Source of the DNA: Arthrobacter sp. zg-Y820
GTDB taxonomy: Bacteria; Actinomycetota; Actinomycetes; Actinomycetales; Micrococcaceae
Length of the DNA: 64,000 bases
Assembly: GCF_030142155.1 (NCBI RefSeq)
Contig: NZ_CP126247.1
Coordinates: forward strand, 1 to 64,000
Direction of reading: 5' to 3'
The notes under the pieces were generated by a model. That model saw only the letters and a list, made by a program, of their open reading frames with translations. It was not told the DNA's origin and did not search any database. Within the stretch, counting starts at the first letter, position 1; each line of letters opens with the position of its first letter. Both the position numbers and the translations under genes were made by a program. Of this stretch, positions 49,769 through 59,747 are shown in pieces.

Positions 49769-52381
49769 ATGACGAGCAGCGGAGCGGGTCTGAAGCAGCA
49801 GGAAACCGTGAACGTTGACGGTCACCGCCTGCGGCTGACCAACCTTGACAAGGTGCTGTATCCGGAAACCGGAACCACGAAGGCCGACGTCCTGACCTAC
49901 TACGCCGCCGTCGCTGAGGCGCTGCTGCCGCACTCGCACGACCGCCCCGCCACCCGGAAACGCTGGGTGCACGGCGTTGGCACCCCGGACGATCCGGGGC
50001 AGGTGTTCTTTCAGAAAAACATCGACACCTCGGCCCCCACCTGGGTGAAGCGGTTTGAGATCGAGCACAAGACCTCCACCAACATTTATCCGCTGGTCAA
50101 CGACCTGGCGACGCTGACCTGGCTGGCGCAGAGCGCAGCCCTGGAGATCCACGTCCCGCAGTGGCGGTTCGGCCCGCGCGGCAAGATCAAAAACCCGGAC
50201 CGGCTGGTGCTGGATCTGGACCCGGGCGAGGGCGTGGACCTGGCCCAGTGCGCCGAAGTCGCCCGGCTGGCCCGCGACATTCTCTCCGACATGGGCCTGG
50301 AGGCCCGCCCGGTCACCAGCGGATCCAAGGGCATCCACCTGTACGCCGCACTGGACGGGCGGCAGAGCTCGTCCGACGTCAGTGCCGTGGCCCACGAGCT
50401 GGCCCGCGCCCTGGAAGCGGACCATCCGGACCTGATCGTGTCCGACATGAAAAAGTCGCTGCGGACCGGCAAGGTGCTGCTCGACTGGAGCCAGAACAAC
50501 GCCAACAAGACCACCATCTGCCCGTACTCCCTGCGCGGCCGGTTCACGCCCACGGTTGCCGCGCCCCGGACCTGGGAGGAACTGGAGGATCCGGACCTGG
50601 CGCAGCTGGATTACGAGCAGGTGATGCAGCGGCTGGCCGACCACGGCGATCCGCTGGCCGGCATGGACGCCGGGGAACTCGACGCTGACGCGCTGGAGGA
50701 GGCGGCGGAGCAGGCCGGCGCCGTGGCGGAGGGCGGCCCGGCGGACCGGCTGAGCAAGTACCGCAGCATGCGTGACGCCGCCAAGACCCCCGAACCGGTG
50801 CCCGAGGAACCCGCCGAAACGTCCGAGGGCAACAGCTTTGTCATCCAGGAGCACCACGCGCGGCGGCTGCACTGGGACTTCCGGCTGGAGCACGACGGCG
50901 TCCTCGTCTCCTGGGCGCTGCCCAAGGGCCCGCCGGATTCCCCGAACCAGAACCACCTGGCGGTGCAGACCGAAGACCATCCGCTGGACTACGGCAGTTT
51001 TGAAGGAACCATCCCCAAGGGGGAGTACGGTGCCGGCGAGGTGCGGATCTGGGATCACGGCACCTACGAGCGGGAAAAGTGGCGGGACGGCAAGGAAGTC
51101 ATTGCCGTGCTCCACGGCCAGCCCGACGGCGGATTGGCCTCGGAAGGCAGTGCCGTCCGGCGCTTCGCGCTGATCCACACCGGCGGCCAGGGCGGAGCGA
51201 ACAACTGGCTGATCCACTTGATGAAGCACCAGCCGCCGGCGGAGACCGAGGCGGCGCCGAAGACTGCGGCCCAAGCGGGAGAACCCGATGCTCCGGATTC
51301 TCCCGAGGACTCCGTTGCCGCAGCCGCGGCGGCCCCGGCATCCGGGAAGTCCCTGCCGGATGCGGCGGCCGTGGTGAAGGCGGTGGCGGCCGACGCCGCG
51401 GAGAACGGCATGCCGTCGGTGGAACCCATGCTCGCGACCCTGGGCACCCGGGCCGACGTCAACAACGAAGACGAGTGGGCGTTCGAAATGAAGTGGGACG
51501 GCGTCCGGGCCATCGTGGACGTGACCCCGGAGGGCACCCGGCTGATCAGCCGCAACGGCAACGACATGACCGCCGCCTATCCGGAACTGCAGGAGCTGGG
51601 CCGGCACCTGAACGGTGAACGGGCCGTGCTCGACGGCGAAATCGTCGCCATCAGCAAGGCCGGCCGGCCCGACTTCGGACTGCTGCAGCCCCGGATGCAC
51701 CTGACGAAAAAACGCGAAATCAACGCCGCAGCCGCCCGCACCCCCGTGCACCTGATGCTCTTTGACCTGCTCTGGCTGGACGGAAACTCGCTGATGGACC
51801 TGCCCTATGCCCAGCGGCGGGAAATCCTGGCGCAGGCGGTGGAACCGGCGGGGGAGGACGGGCACGTCCAGGTTCCGCCGGCGCTGGAGCTGTCGATGGA
51901 CGACGCCGTGGAGTCCAGCAGGGAACTCGGCCTGGAAGGCGTCATGGCCAAGCGCCTGAAAAGCACCTACTCGTCCGGCAGCCGGTCCAAGAGCTGGATC
52001 AAACTCAAGAATTCCTTCACCCAGGAGGTGGTGATTGTCGGCTGGCGCCCGGGCAAGGGCAACCGCGCCTCCAAGATCGGCTCCCTGCTCGTGGCCGTTC
52101 CGGACGGGCATGACCTGACCTACATTGGCCGGGTGGGGTCGGGCCTGAGCGAAAAAGACCTGGCCCTGGTGGGCGGCAAGCTCAAGAAACTGGCCCGCAA
52201 AACCGCTCCGCTGGATGATGTGCCGGCGGCCGACGCCTCCGACGCCCAATGGGTGCGCCCCGTCCTGGTGGGTGAAGTGACATTCTCCGAGCGCACCGCC
52301 GGCGGCAAGCTGCGCCACCCCGCCTGGCGGGGGCTGCGCCCCGACAAGAAACCTTCGGACGTCGTGGTGGAAGCCCCCTGA
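49769..52381 (+). CDS. ligD: Multifunctional ATP-dependent DNA ligase LigD
   Basis: End-processing and sealing enzyme of bacterial NHEJ. 870 residues from ATG 49769; upstream open frame is not conserved. Domain order is polymerase-phosphoesterase-ligase, as in mycobacteria. POL (about 15-300) has the metal pair Asp149/Asp151 in VLDLDPGEG. PE (about 355-510) has HHARRLHWDFRLEHDG near 362. LIG (about 560-870) has nucleotidyl-accepting Lys575 in EMKWDGVRAI, and GLEGVMAKRL and SWIKLKN downstream. An alanine/proline linker separates PE and LIG. Works with Ku encoded 4 kb away. Confidence 0.95.
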   Translation: MTSSGAGLKQQETVNVDGHRLRLTNLDKVLYPETGTTKADVLTYYAAVAEALLPHSHDRPATRKRWVHGVGTPDDPGQVFFQKNIDTSAPTWVKRFEIEHKTSTNIYPLVNDLATLTWLAQSAALEIHVPQWRFGPRGKIKNPDRLVLDLDPGEGVDLAQCAEVARLARDILSDMGLEARPVTSGSKGIHLYAALDGRQSSSDVSAVAHELARALEADHPDLIVSDMKKSLRTGKVLLDWSQNNANKTTICPYSLRGRFTPTVAAPRTWEELEDPDLAQLDYEQVMQRLADHGDPLAGMDAGELDADALEEAAEQAGAVAEGGPADRLSKYRSMRDAAKTPEPVPEEPAETSEGNSFVIQEHHARRLHWDFRLEHDGVLVSWALPKGPPDSPNQNHLAVQTEDHPLDYGSFEGTIPKGEYGAGEVRIWDHGTYEREKWRDGKEVIAVLHGQPDGGLASEGSAVRRFALIHTGGQGGANNWLIHLMKHQPPAETEAAPKTAAQAGEPDAPDSPEDSVAAAAAAPASGKSLPDAAAVVKAVAADAAENGMPSVEPMLATLGTRADVNNEDEWAFEMKWDGVRAIVDVTPEGTRLISRNGNDMTAAYPELQELGRHLNGERAVLDGEIVAISKAGRPDFGLLQPRMHLTKKREINAAAARTPVHLMLFDLLWLDGNSLMDLPYAQRREILAQAVEPAGEDGHVQVPPALELSMDDAVESSRELGLEGVMAKRLKSTYSSGSRSKSWIKLKNSFTQEVVIVGWRPGKGNRASKIGSLLVAVPDGHDLTYIGRVGSGLSEKDLALVGGKLKKLARKTAPLDDVPAADASDAQWVRPVLVGEVTFSERTAGGKLRHPAWRGLRPDKKPSDVVVEAP

Positions 52382-52447
52382 CAAAGGCCAGGCCGGCTGC
52401 CGCCGTCGTCCATTCCCGAAAGAAATTATCCGCCAAGGAGGCACCGC

Positions 52448-54907
52448 ATGACCTCTGCGCCAGTTGCACCCGAACAGCCGCTGAACGAGACCCTGCAGGA
52501 CGTGGACACCTGGTGGCGCGCCGCCAACTACCTCTCCGTGGGACAGATTTACCTGCGCGACAACCCGCTGCTGCGCCGCCCGCTGGAAAAGAAGGACGTC
52601 AAGGCCCGGCTGCTGGGGCACTGGGGCACCACGCCCGGACTGAACTTTTTCTACGCGCACCTGAACCGGCTGATCCGTGAACAGCAGCGCGAGGTCCTGT
52701 TCATCACCGGTCCCGGCCACGGCGGCCCCGCCAACGTCGCCAACGCCTGGCTGGAGGGCACCTACTCCGAGATCTACAGCCACGTCGGCGAGGACGAGGA
52801 CGGCCTGCGCACCCTGTTCCGGCAGTTCTCCTATCCCGGCGGCGTGCCCAGCCATGCGGCGCCGGAAACCCCCGGCTCCATCCACGAGGGCGGCGAACTG
52901 GGCTATTCGCTGGCGCATGCGTACGGCGCGGTGTTCGACAACCCGGACCTGATCGCCGCCACCGTGATCGGCGACGGCGAGGCGGAAACCGGCCCGCTCG
53001 CCGCCAGTTGGCACTCCAACAGCTTCCTTGATCCGGCAGTGGACGGCGCCGTGCTGCCGATCCTGCACCTGAACGGCTACAAGATCGCCAACCCGACCAT
53101 CCTGTCCCGGATGCCCGAGGAGCAGCTGGTGAAGCTGATGGAAGGCTACGGATACCACCCGCACCTCGTCACGGTGGAGGATCCGGCGTCGACGGCGCAG
53201 GCGCACGCCGACTTCGCCGCGGCCCTGGAAGCCTGCCTGGCCGAAATTGACGCCATCCAGGCCCCCTACCGCACCGGCGAACGCACCGCCGTCCCCGCCG
53301 ACGCCCCGGACGCTGCCGGGCACAACGAGCACGCGCCGCGCTGGCCGATGATCGTGTTCCGCTCGCCCAAGGGCTGGACCGGCCCGGCGGTGGTGGACGG
53401 CAAACAGGTCGAGGGCACCTGGCGGGCCCACCAGGTGCCGCTGTCCGAGATCTCCGAGAACCCCGAACACCTCGCGCAGCTGGAGCAGTGGCTGGCCTCC
53501 TACCGGCCGGAGGAACTGTTCGACGACGCGGGTCGGCTGCGGCCGGAGATCGCAGCACTGGCGCCGGCCGGGGACCTGCGGATGAGCGCCACCCCGTATG
53601 CCAACGGCGGCCGGCTGCTGCGGGACCTGGCGCTGCCCGCCTACGCGGAGCACGCCGTGGACGTGGAGAAACCGGGGGAGCAGCGGGTTTCCCCGATGAT
53701 CACCGCCGGGGCCTACCTGCGCGACGTGATCACGCGGAATCCCACGAATTTCCGCATCTTCGGGCCGGACGAGACGGCGTCCAACCGGCTGCAGGCCGTC
53801 TACGAAGTCACTGACAAGGCCTGGCAGCAGCGCATCGACGAGCTCGACGAGAACCTCGCGCGCAGCGGCCGGGTCGCCGAAGTCCTCAGCGAACACCTCT
53901 GCGAGGGCTGGCTGGAGGGCTACCTGCTGACCGGCCGGCACGGGGTCTTCAACTGCTATGAGGCGTTTGTCCACATTGTGGATTCCATGTTCAACCAGCA
54001 CGCCAAGTGGCTGAAGGTCAGCCGCGGCCTGTCCTGGCGGCAGCCGGTGGCGTCGCTGAACTACCTGCTCTCCAGCCACGTCTGGCAGCAGGACCACAAC
54101 GGGTTCTCGCATCAGGATCCCGGCTTCATCGACCACGTGGTGAACAAGAAGGCCGACGTGATCCGGGTCTACCTGCCGCCGGACGTCAACACCATGCTGG
54201 CCGTCACCGAGCACATCCTGGGCACCCGGGACCGGGTGAACGTGGTGGTTTCCGGCAAGCAGCCCACCCCGGCCTGGCTGAATCCGGAGGAGGCGCTGCT
54301 GCACGTGGAGCGCGGGATCGGCATCTGGGACTTCGCCGGCAGCGAAACCGCCGGTCCCGGGACAAAGCCGGATCCCGACGTCGTGCTGGCCTGCGCCGGC
54401 GACGTGCCCACCCTGGAAACGGTGGCAGCGGCAGCCCTCCTGAAGGAGCAGCTGCCGGAGCTGAACATCCGGGTGGTCAACGTGGTGGACCTGATGGTGC
54501 TGCAGGACCCCGGAGAGCACCCGCACGGGCTTTCCGACAGGGATTTCGACACCCTGTTCACCAAGGACAAGCCGGTCATTTTCGCCTACCACGGCTACCC
54601 CTGGCTGATCCACCGGCTGACCTACCGGCGGACCAACCACGCCAACCTGCACGTGCGCGGCTACAAGGAGGAGGGCACCACCACCACGCCGTTCGACATG
54701 GCCATGCTCAACCAGATCGACCGTTTCCAGTTGGCCATCGACGTGCTGGACCGGGTAGCGTCGCTGGGATCAACGCAGGCCGGTTTCCGGCAGTGGCTGC
54801 AGGACGAACGGGCACGCTGCCGGCAGTACACCCGGGACGAAGGGCAGGACCCGCCGTACATCACGGGCTGGGAACTGCAGGAAGCCCAGGAACAGACCGC
54901 CGACTGA
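52448..54907 (+). CDS. xfp: Phosphoketolase (xylulose-5-phosphate/fructose-6-phosphate)
   Basis: Thiamine-diphosphate enzyme that cleaves xylulose-5-P or fructose-6-P with phosphate to acetyl phosphate. 819 residues, the normal length. Signatures: [41 protein letters not shown], the ThDP motif [23 protein letters not shown], and [13 protein letters not shown] in the pyrimidine domain. ATG follows AAGGAGG. It links pentose phosphates (from gnd) to acetyl phosphate. Confidence 0.96.
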   Translation: MTSAPVAPEQPLNETLQDVDTWWRAANYLSVGQIYLRDNPLLRRPLEKKDVKARLLGHWGTTPGLNFFYAHLNRLIREQQREVLFITGPGHGGPANVANAWLEGTYSEIYSHVGEDEDGLRTLFRQFSYPGGVPSHAAPETPGSIHEGGELGYSLAHAYGAVFDNPDLIAATVIGDGEAETGPLAASWHSNSFLDPAVDGAVLPILHLNGYKIANPTILSRMPEEQLVKLMEGYGYHPHLVTVEDPASTAQAHADFAAALEACLAEIDAIQAPYRTGERTAVPADAPDAAGHNEHAPRWPMIVFRSPKGWTGPAVVDGKQVEGTWRAHQVPLSEISENPEHLAQLEQWLASYRPEELFDDAGRLRPEIAALAPAGDLRMSATPYANGGRLLRDLALPAYAEHAVDVEKPGEQRVSPMITAGAYLRDVITRNPTNFRIFGPDETASNRLQAVYEVTDKAWQQRIDELDENLARSGRVAEVLSEHLCEGWLEGYLLTGRHGVFNCYEAFVHIVDSMFNQHAKWLKVSRGLSWRQPVASLNYLLSSHVWQQDHNGFSHQDPGFIDHVVNKKADVIRVYLPPDVNTMLAVTEHILGTRDRVNVVVSGKQPTPAWLNPEEALLHVERGIGIWDFAGSETAGPGTKPDPDVVLACAGDVPTLETVAAAALLKEQLPELNIRVVNVVDLMVLQDPGEHPHGLSDRDFDTLFTKDKPVIFAYHGYPWLIHRLTYRRTNHANLHVRGYKEEGTTTTPFDMAMLNQIDRFQLAIDVLDRVASLGSTQAGFRQWLQDERARCRQYTRDEGQDPPYITGWELQEAQEQTAD

Positions 54908-54954
54908 GCCGGCGTGCAAAGGTACGTACGATCCATCCATCGAAGGAGAGTTCA

Positions 54955-55422
54955 TTGACCACTGATCAGAGCAGTGTTGTTGTCTCACGAATCATCGACG
55001 CTTCAGCAGCAGACATTTTCAACCTCCTGTCCAACCCCGAGCGCCACCCCGAGCTGGACGGCTCCGGCATGGTGGTCTCGGACGAGAAGACCGACCGCAT
55101 CACCGCCTCCGGGCAGGTCTTCACCATGAACATGCACAACGAGAAAATGGGCGACTACCAGACGGAAAACACCGTCACCGGGTACGACCACAACAAGCTC
55201 CTGGCCTGGCAGACGGCTCCGGCCGGCACCGAGCCCAAGGGCTGGCAGTGGGTCTGGGAACTCAACCCGATCGCGCCGGACTCCACCGAAGTCACGCTCA
55301 CCTATGACTGGTCCCACGTCACCGACAAGGAAACGCTGAAGAAGGTGTCCTTCCCGATGGTGTCCAAGGACGACCTCGAAGAGTCGCTGAACAAGCTGGC
55401 CGCCGGAGTTTCCGGAGCCTAG
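54955..55422 (+). CDS. SRPBCC family protein
   Basis: 155 residues from a TTG start at 54955 chosen because AAGGAGAG lies just upstream and the fold begins there (MTTDQSSVVVSRIIDASAAD). The START-like fold shows IFNLLSNPERHPELDGSG, GYDHNKLLAWQ and TEVTLTYDWSHVTDKE. Often annotated polyketide cyclase, but family members mostly bind ligands. Follows phosphoketolase by 47 bases. Confidence 0.85.
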   Translation: MTTDQSSVVVSRIIDASAADIFNLLSNPERHPELDGSGMVVSDEKTDRITASGQVFTMNMHNEKMGDYQTENTVTGYDHNKLLAWQTAPAGTEPKGWQWVWELNPIAPDSTEVTLTYDWSHVTDKETLKKVSFPMVSKDDLEESLNKLAAGVSGA

Positions 55423-55439
55423 CGCTTCTCGCACCCCGC

Positions 55440-55491
55440 ACGACGACGGCGGCCGGTGCCTTCCCTCGGGGGAGGTGCCGGCCGCCGTCGT
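55440..55491. terminator. Bidirectional terminator
   Basis: A long stem (arms ACGACGGCGGCCGG 55440-55453 and complement ending at 55491, continued by weaker GCCT/AGGT pairs) with a short loop, between convergent SRPBCC and winged-helix genes. Confidence 0.8.
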
Positions 55492-55501
55492 TCTGCGTGC
55501 C

Positions 55502-56557
55502 TCAGCGGTGCGGCCAGGCCGCCAGCGCCCGCTCGATCTGCCGGCGCGTGGCCGCCGGCACCCGTTCCACGATGTCGAGGACGGGCTCTGCTGCGGCGCG
55601 GGAGGGACGCGAGGTGCGCGGCCACCGCCAGGTGCCCACGGCGACGCCGTCCACCAGCACCGCCGGCCGGAACATCCCGTTGCCCGGCACCAGCGCCGCG
55701 AGCATTTCCGGGCTCGCCACGAGCGAGCGGTCGGCATAGCCCAGGATCCATTCGTCGAAGCCCGGCACCAGCGTGACGCCGGACTTCCCGGGGACCTGCG
55801 GTTCCCCCACGATCCACGCCGGCCGACCCTCCACGCGCACCTCGACCAGATCCGGCGCGGCAGCTGCCGCACGCCGCATCGTCCGCTTGGGCAGCTTCAT
55901 CCACCAGGCCAGATCAGCCTCCGTAACCGGTCCCCTGGCCAGCACGAACCCCCGAACCAGCTCCGCCAGCGCGGCCTCGGGATCGTCGGGTGGCCGGGCC
56001 GCCGAGAGGGCAAGGTACTGCTGGCTGCCGGACGGGTCGAAGGCACCCCAATGCACCAGGCCCTGAACCGACAGGTGCATCAGCAGGTGGTAGCCGCGGC
56101 CCTCGGCGGTCTTGATGCCGGCGGCTTCCCAGAGGGCCAGGGCTTCGGACCGCAGCAGGGGCTGCTCCTGCAGGGCAGTCCGCAGGGTTTCCCTGCCGCT
56201 GTCGAGCACCGCCTCATCGAGGCCAAGCTCAGCGCGGCGCCGGGCAGCCATGGTGCGGATGCGTTCCGCGGTGAAGGCCAAAAGTGCCGCCAGATGCTCC
56301 GGCGTGGTGGCGAACAGCGTGCCGCGCATCGGCCAGCCGCGGACCAGGTCGCCCCGGTCAAAGGCATCGCGGACCTCCTGCACGCCGGTTCCGGGCCGGG
56401 AGCGGATGGCGATCGCCTGCAGCACGGCGGGCAGGTCCTGGCCCTGCAGGGCGACGGCGCGGCGCACGACGTCGGCCGGTGCCAGGTCCGAGCCGCCGAG
56501 CAGCTGGGACTGCCGCCGCATCCGGCGTGCATCCCGCCCTGAAAGCTCGATCGCCAC
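55502..56557 (-). CDS. HTH_42 winged-helix protein, AlkZ-like DNA glycosylase candidate
   Basis: 351 residues of the HTH_42 (DUF1006) superfamily, three tandem winged helices. In AlkZ-type DNA glycosylases the catalytic motif is Gln-x-Gln; here Gln38-Gly39-Gln40 in VALQGQDLP sits at the equivalent place. The later SGVTLVPGFDEWILGYADRS and FRPAVLVDGVAVGTWRW segments fit the family. AlkZ unhooks interstrand crosslinks; YcaQ/AlkX has QxD. Activity here is inferred from the motif alone. Confidence 0.8.
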   Translation of the reverse strand: MAIELSGRDARRMRRQSQLLGGSDLAPADVVRRAVALQGQDLPAVLQAIAIRSRPGTGVQEVRDAFDRGDLVRGWPMRGTLFATTPEHLAALLAFTAERIRTMAARRRAELGLDEAVLDSGRETLRTALQEQPLLRSEALALWEAAGIKTAEGRGYHLLMHLSVQGLVHWGAFDPSGSQQYLALSAARPPDDPEAALAELVRGFVLARGPVTEADLAWWMKLPKRTMRRAAAAAPDLVEVRVEGRPAWIVGEPQVPGKSGVTLVPGFDEWILGYADRSLVASPEMLAALVPGNGMFRPAVLVDGVAVGTWRWPRTSRPSRAAAEPVLDIVERVPAATRRQIERALAAWPHR

Positions 56558-56599
56558 CTGGCAAAGCTAGACGACGCGGGCGACGCCGGGCAAGGCTTG

Positions 56600-57706
56600 C
56601 TACTGCGCTTCGCGGGCCCGGTAGAGCTGCATCTGCCGGTAGCGCCGGCCCAGCGACTCCCGGCGCGGCTTCACCGGGGCGTCCTCCGGCTCGGCGGTCA
56701 GGTCGATGTGCTTCTTGCCGTACCGCCACAGCAGCAGGTCATCGAGCAGCCGGTCCGGACCAGGGGAGTAACGGTGGTCCAGCGCCTGCCGGACCTCGGT
56801 GATGGCGTCGGCCTGCAGCAGCCCGGCCAGGTCCATGGTGGTTTTCAAACCGTGTGCGGCGAGCAGTTCCGCCGCCCAGCCCCAGTCATCCCCGGTCTTG
56901 CGGTTCACATGCGGCAGCAGGGTCATCCAGATGTCGCGGATCCGGTTCGGCGTCAGCGGTGCACTGCCCTCGCCCTCCTCGTCCCAGAAGCCGGTGACCG
57001 TCTCATAGCGTTCGTGGAGTTCGGCGAAGGCGGTTTCCACGGTTTCCAGCATGGCGGCGGTGGCCGTGAACTGGCGGTCGAAGTAGGGGCTCCAGGCCCG
57101 CGGATCGCCGGCCTTGAAGCGGATGTCGTGCTCGATCTCGGACCATGCGTGCGCCAGCACCGTGCGGATCTGCACTTCGAACTGATAGCTGCCGTTGGGC
57201 CGCTGCTCCGGGTCCAGCAGCCGGTGGTACTCCCGGACCGTCTCGTTCTGGATGGTGCGCAGGATCAGGTGCCGGCTGGAATAGCCGTAGGTGCCGGACT
57301 CGATGGAGCCGATGTCCTTTTCGCGGTCCCCGCGGCAGTCGAACTCGGCGCGCTGGCGCTTGATCAGGTTGGCTGCCTCGTCCACCTCGTGCGGCAGGGT
57401 CACGATGACGCGCAGGCCCACCAGGTCGATGAGGTTGCGCAGCGGGTCGGGGAACAGCAGGGTGGGGAGCTCCTCCGGATCCTCGGACGGGAGGGTCCGG
57501 GAGGCCTTGTCGCGGAAGGACTCAACGGTTTTGGTCCGGGACGCCACGAACAGCGGACGGACGGGGCTGTCGGTGAAGATGTGGCGGAGGCTCTCCTCCA
57601 TTTCGCGCGTGAGCTTTTCCAAGGCCGGACGAACCCGGGCGTACTCGTCAATGCTCGCCTGGACCACCGGACGCAGCCGGTCATCAAGGCTGTCCCACGC
57701 GCCCAT
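56600..57706 (-). CDS. RelA/SpoT-domain (p)ppGpp synthetase, stand-alone
   Basis: Predicted alarmone synthetase, 368 residues without HD hydrolase, TGS or ACT domains. All synthetase motifs are present: ATP loop R57-x-K59 with Ser63 (SRTKTVESFRDK), DLVGLRV at 94-100, GTP-binding GYSSRH (141-146), and catalytic Glu177 in FEVQIRT. A helical C-terminal extension of about 150 residues makes it longer than RelQ/RelP (about 210). The ATG at 57706 is preceded by a GGAGAT-like site. Confidence 0.88.
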   Translation of the reverse strand: MGAWDSLDDRLRPVVQASIDEYARVRPALEKLTREMEESLRHIFTDSPVRPLFVASRTKTVESFRDKASRTLPSEDPEELPTLLFPDPLRNLIDLVGLRVIVTLPHEVDEAANLIKRQRAEFDCRGDREKDIGSIESGTYGYSSRHLILRTIQNETVREYHRLLDPEQRPNGSYQFEVQIRTVLAHAWSEIEHDIRFKAGDPRAWSPYFDRQFTATAAMLETVETAFAELHERYETVTGFWDEEGEGSAPLTPNRIRDIWMTLLPHVNRKTGDDWGWAAELLAAHGLKTTMDLAGLLQADAITEVRQALDHRYSPGPDRLLDDLLLWRYGKKHIDLTAEPEDAPVKPRRESLGRRYRQMQLYRAREAQ

Positions 57707-57831
57707 AAGAATATCTCCATTCGTTCACGAACCGGATGTGGCGCCTGCCGCCCGGCACTGCCGGACATTAGGCTCACTACCAGCTTAGGTTCACTGCGTA
57801 CCAGATTAGGCCAGATGAAGGAGGGCAGCCG

Positions 57832-58734
57832 ATGCCGCCGACCCCGCTGCGGATTCCCTACGGCCCCGGCCCCGAACAATACGCAGAACTCACGCTGGCG
57901 GCCCGCGCCGGTAACGGAAGCACGGTGGAGTTCGGCGCCGTGGACTCCGGCACGGTGGAGTTCGGCGCGGTCGAGTCCGGCGCCTGCGGTGCCGAGGCCC
58001 ATCCGGGGGTGGTGGTCATCATTCACGGCGGCTACTGGCGCTCCGGGTACACGGCCGAGTTGGGCCGGCCCGGTGCCCGTGACCTTGCCGATCGGGGGTT
58101 CACCTGTTGGAACCTGGAGTACCGGCGGGTCGGCAACGGCGGCGGCTGGCCGGAAACCGCCGACGACGTCGCTGCCGGCATCGACGCGCTTCAACCTGCG
58201 GCGCAGCACCACGGCTTGGACCTGTCCCGGGTTACCGTGCTGGGGCATTCCGCCGGCGGACAGCTGGCCGTCTGGGCAGCGGCCCGCAGCAGCGCAGCCG
58301 TGCCAGTCACCGCCGTCGTGCTCCAAGCCGGTCTCCTGAACCTGGCCCAGGCGCTGGCGCTGGAGCTGAGTGACGGTGCCGTGCGCGACTTCCTGGGCAA
58401 TTCCCCGGAGGGCAGCGCGCAACGGTACCGCAGCGCCGATCCGATGCAGCTGCTCCCCCTGCCCGTGCCCGCCGTCGCCCTGCACGGAGACAGTGATGCC
58501 GATGTTCCCTTGAGCTCCTCGACCGAGTTTGTGCAGGCCGCGGCCGCCTGCGGATCCCCGGCCGAGCTGCGGCTGGTTCCGGGGGACCACTTCGCCCTGA
58601 TTACGCCGGGGACGCCCGCTTGGGCCGCCGTCGTCCAGGCCGTGACGGCAGCCGCGCACAAAGACGGGATCTTCGCCCCGGGAGGCGGTCTTCCGGCCCG
58701 GACGGACGCTCCGCTCGCGGAAGGAACCGGGTAA
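57832..58734 (+). CDS. Alpha/beta hydrolase (carboxylesterase-type)
   Basis: 300 residues with oxyanion motif VVVIIHGGYWRSGY, nucleophile elbow LGHSAGGQ, acid region HGDSDADVPL and His in PGDHFALI. Resembles kynurenine formamidase/BD-FAE-type esterases, but the substrate cannot be named. The N-terminal insertion carries a duplicated ten-residue unit, TVEFGAVDSG then TVEFGAVESG. Divergent from the RelA/SpoT gene. Confidence 0.87.
   Translation: MPPTPLRIPYGPGPEQYAELTLAARAGNGSTVEFGAVDSGTVEFGAVESGACGAEAHPGVVVIIHGGYWRSGYTAELGRPGARDLADRGFTCWNLEYRRVGNGGGWPETADDVAAGIDALQPAAQHHGLDLSRVTVLGHSAGGQLAVWAAARSSAAVPVTAVVLQAGLLNLAQALALELSDGAVRDFLGNSPEGSAQRYRSADPMQLLPLPVPAVALHGDSDADVPLSSSTEFVQAAAACGSPAELRLVPGDHFALITPGTPAWAAVVQAVTAAAHKDGIFAPGGGLPARTDAPLAEGTG
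57922..57981. repeat. 30-bp in-frame tandem duplication in the hydrolase gene
   Basis: 57922-57951 and 57952-57981 match at 27 of 30 bases and encode the duplicated ten-residue unit. Confidence 0.9.
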
Positions 58735-58806
58735 AGGAACCGGTGACGGTCCGGGGAACCGGGCAAAGGAGAGGCGAGGCGCGGGCTGCTCTGTTAGGTT
58801 GAGGTC

Positions 58807-59718
58807 GTGCTCACAGTAATCGGCGAAGCCCTCGTGGACGTGGTTCTCAGCGACACCGCTCCCAAACGCTTTCACCCCGGCGGCAGCCCGCTCAATGTTG
58901 CCGTGGGGGTGGCCCGGCTGGGCCGCCCGGTCCAGTTTGCGGGCCGCTACGGCACTGACGAGTACGGCCAGCTGATCGAAGCGCACCTGCGCGCCAATTC
59001 CGTCCTGACTCCCATGCCCGCGGACGAGCTGCCCACCAGTGTGGCCACGGCCGTTCTGGACCCCGCCGGCGGCGCCCGCTACACCTTTGACCTGGAGTGG
59101 CAGCTTCCCTCGCTGGCGGATGCGCTGCCGCGCCTGCTGGACGGGACCTCCGTACTGCACACCGGGTCCATCGCGGCGATGCTCCGGCCCGGTGCCGACG
59201 CCGTGCTGCAGGCGGTGGAACGCGCCCGCCCCGCCGCCACGATCAGCTACGATCCCAACTGCCGGCCCACCATCATCACCGACGTGTCCTACGCCCGGGA
59301 GCAGGCCGAGAAATTCGTCGCGCTGTCCGACGTCGTCAAGGCCTCCGACGAGGACCTCGCCTGGCTCTATCCGCAGGACTCGCCGCAGGACGCCGCCCGC
59401 CGCTGGTTGGGGATGGGGCCGGCGCTGGTAGCGGTGACCAGCGGTTCCAAGGGCGCCTGGGCCGTGACGGCCACGGGCGAAGCCCACGCCTCGGTTCCGC
59501 CGGTGACCGTGGTGGACACCGTGGGGGCGGGGGACTCGTTCATGTCCGCTCTGCTGGTGTCCCTGATGGACCGGGAACTCGACGGCGGTGCCCGCCGCGC
59601 CGAGCTGGCGCGGATCGGGCCCGGTGACCTGGAAGCAGTGCTCGGGTTCGCCGCCCGCGCCGCCGCCGTCACCGTTTCCCGCGCCGGTGCGAACCCGCCG
59701 TACCGCAACGAACTCTGA
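58807..59718 (+). CDS. PfkB family carbohydrate kinase (fructokinase-like)
   Basis: 303 residues from GTG 58807. Begins LTVIGEALVDVVL, has the HPGGSPLNVAVGVARLGRPV PfkB signature 1, SYDPNCRPTI, and the anion-hole/catalytic base motif DTVGAGDSFMSALL. Closest in style to bacterial fructokinases; the sugar is not certain. A PEBP gene follows by 29 bases in the same direction. Confidence 0.9.
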   Translation: MLTVIGEALVDVVLSDTAPKRFHPGGSPLNVAVGVARLGRPVQFAGRYGTDEYGQLIEAHLRANSVLTPMPADELPTSVATAVLDPAGGARYTFDLEWQLPSLADALPRLLDGTSVLHTGSIAAMLRPGADAVLQAVERARPAATISYDPNCRPTIITDVSYAREQAEKFVALSDVVKASDEDLAWLYPQDSPQDAARRWLGMGPALVAVTSGSKGAWAVTATGEAHASVPPVTVVDTVGAGDSFMSALLVSLMDRELDGGARRAELARIGPGDLEAVLGFAARAAAVTVSRAGANPPYRNEL

Positions 59719-59747
59719 CCGCTTTCCAACACCACGCAGGAGAACAC

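Noticed and set aside
49760..54652. A 1630-codon open frame on the minus strand opposite ligD and phosphoketolase
   Set aside because: It is antisense to two unmistakable genes; high GC at third codon positions keeps the opposite frame open. Its translation is Gly/Arg/Val/Gln-rich without family motifs.
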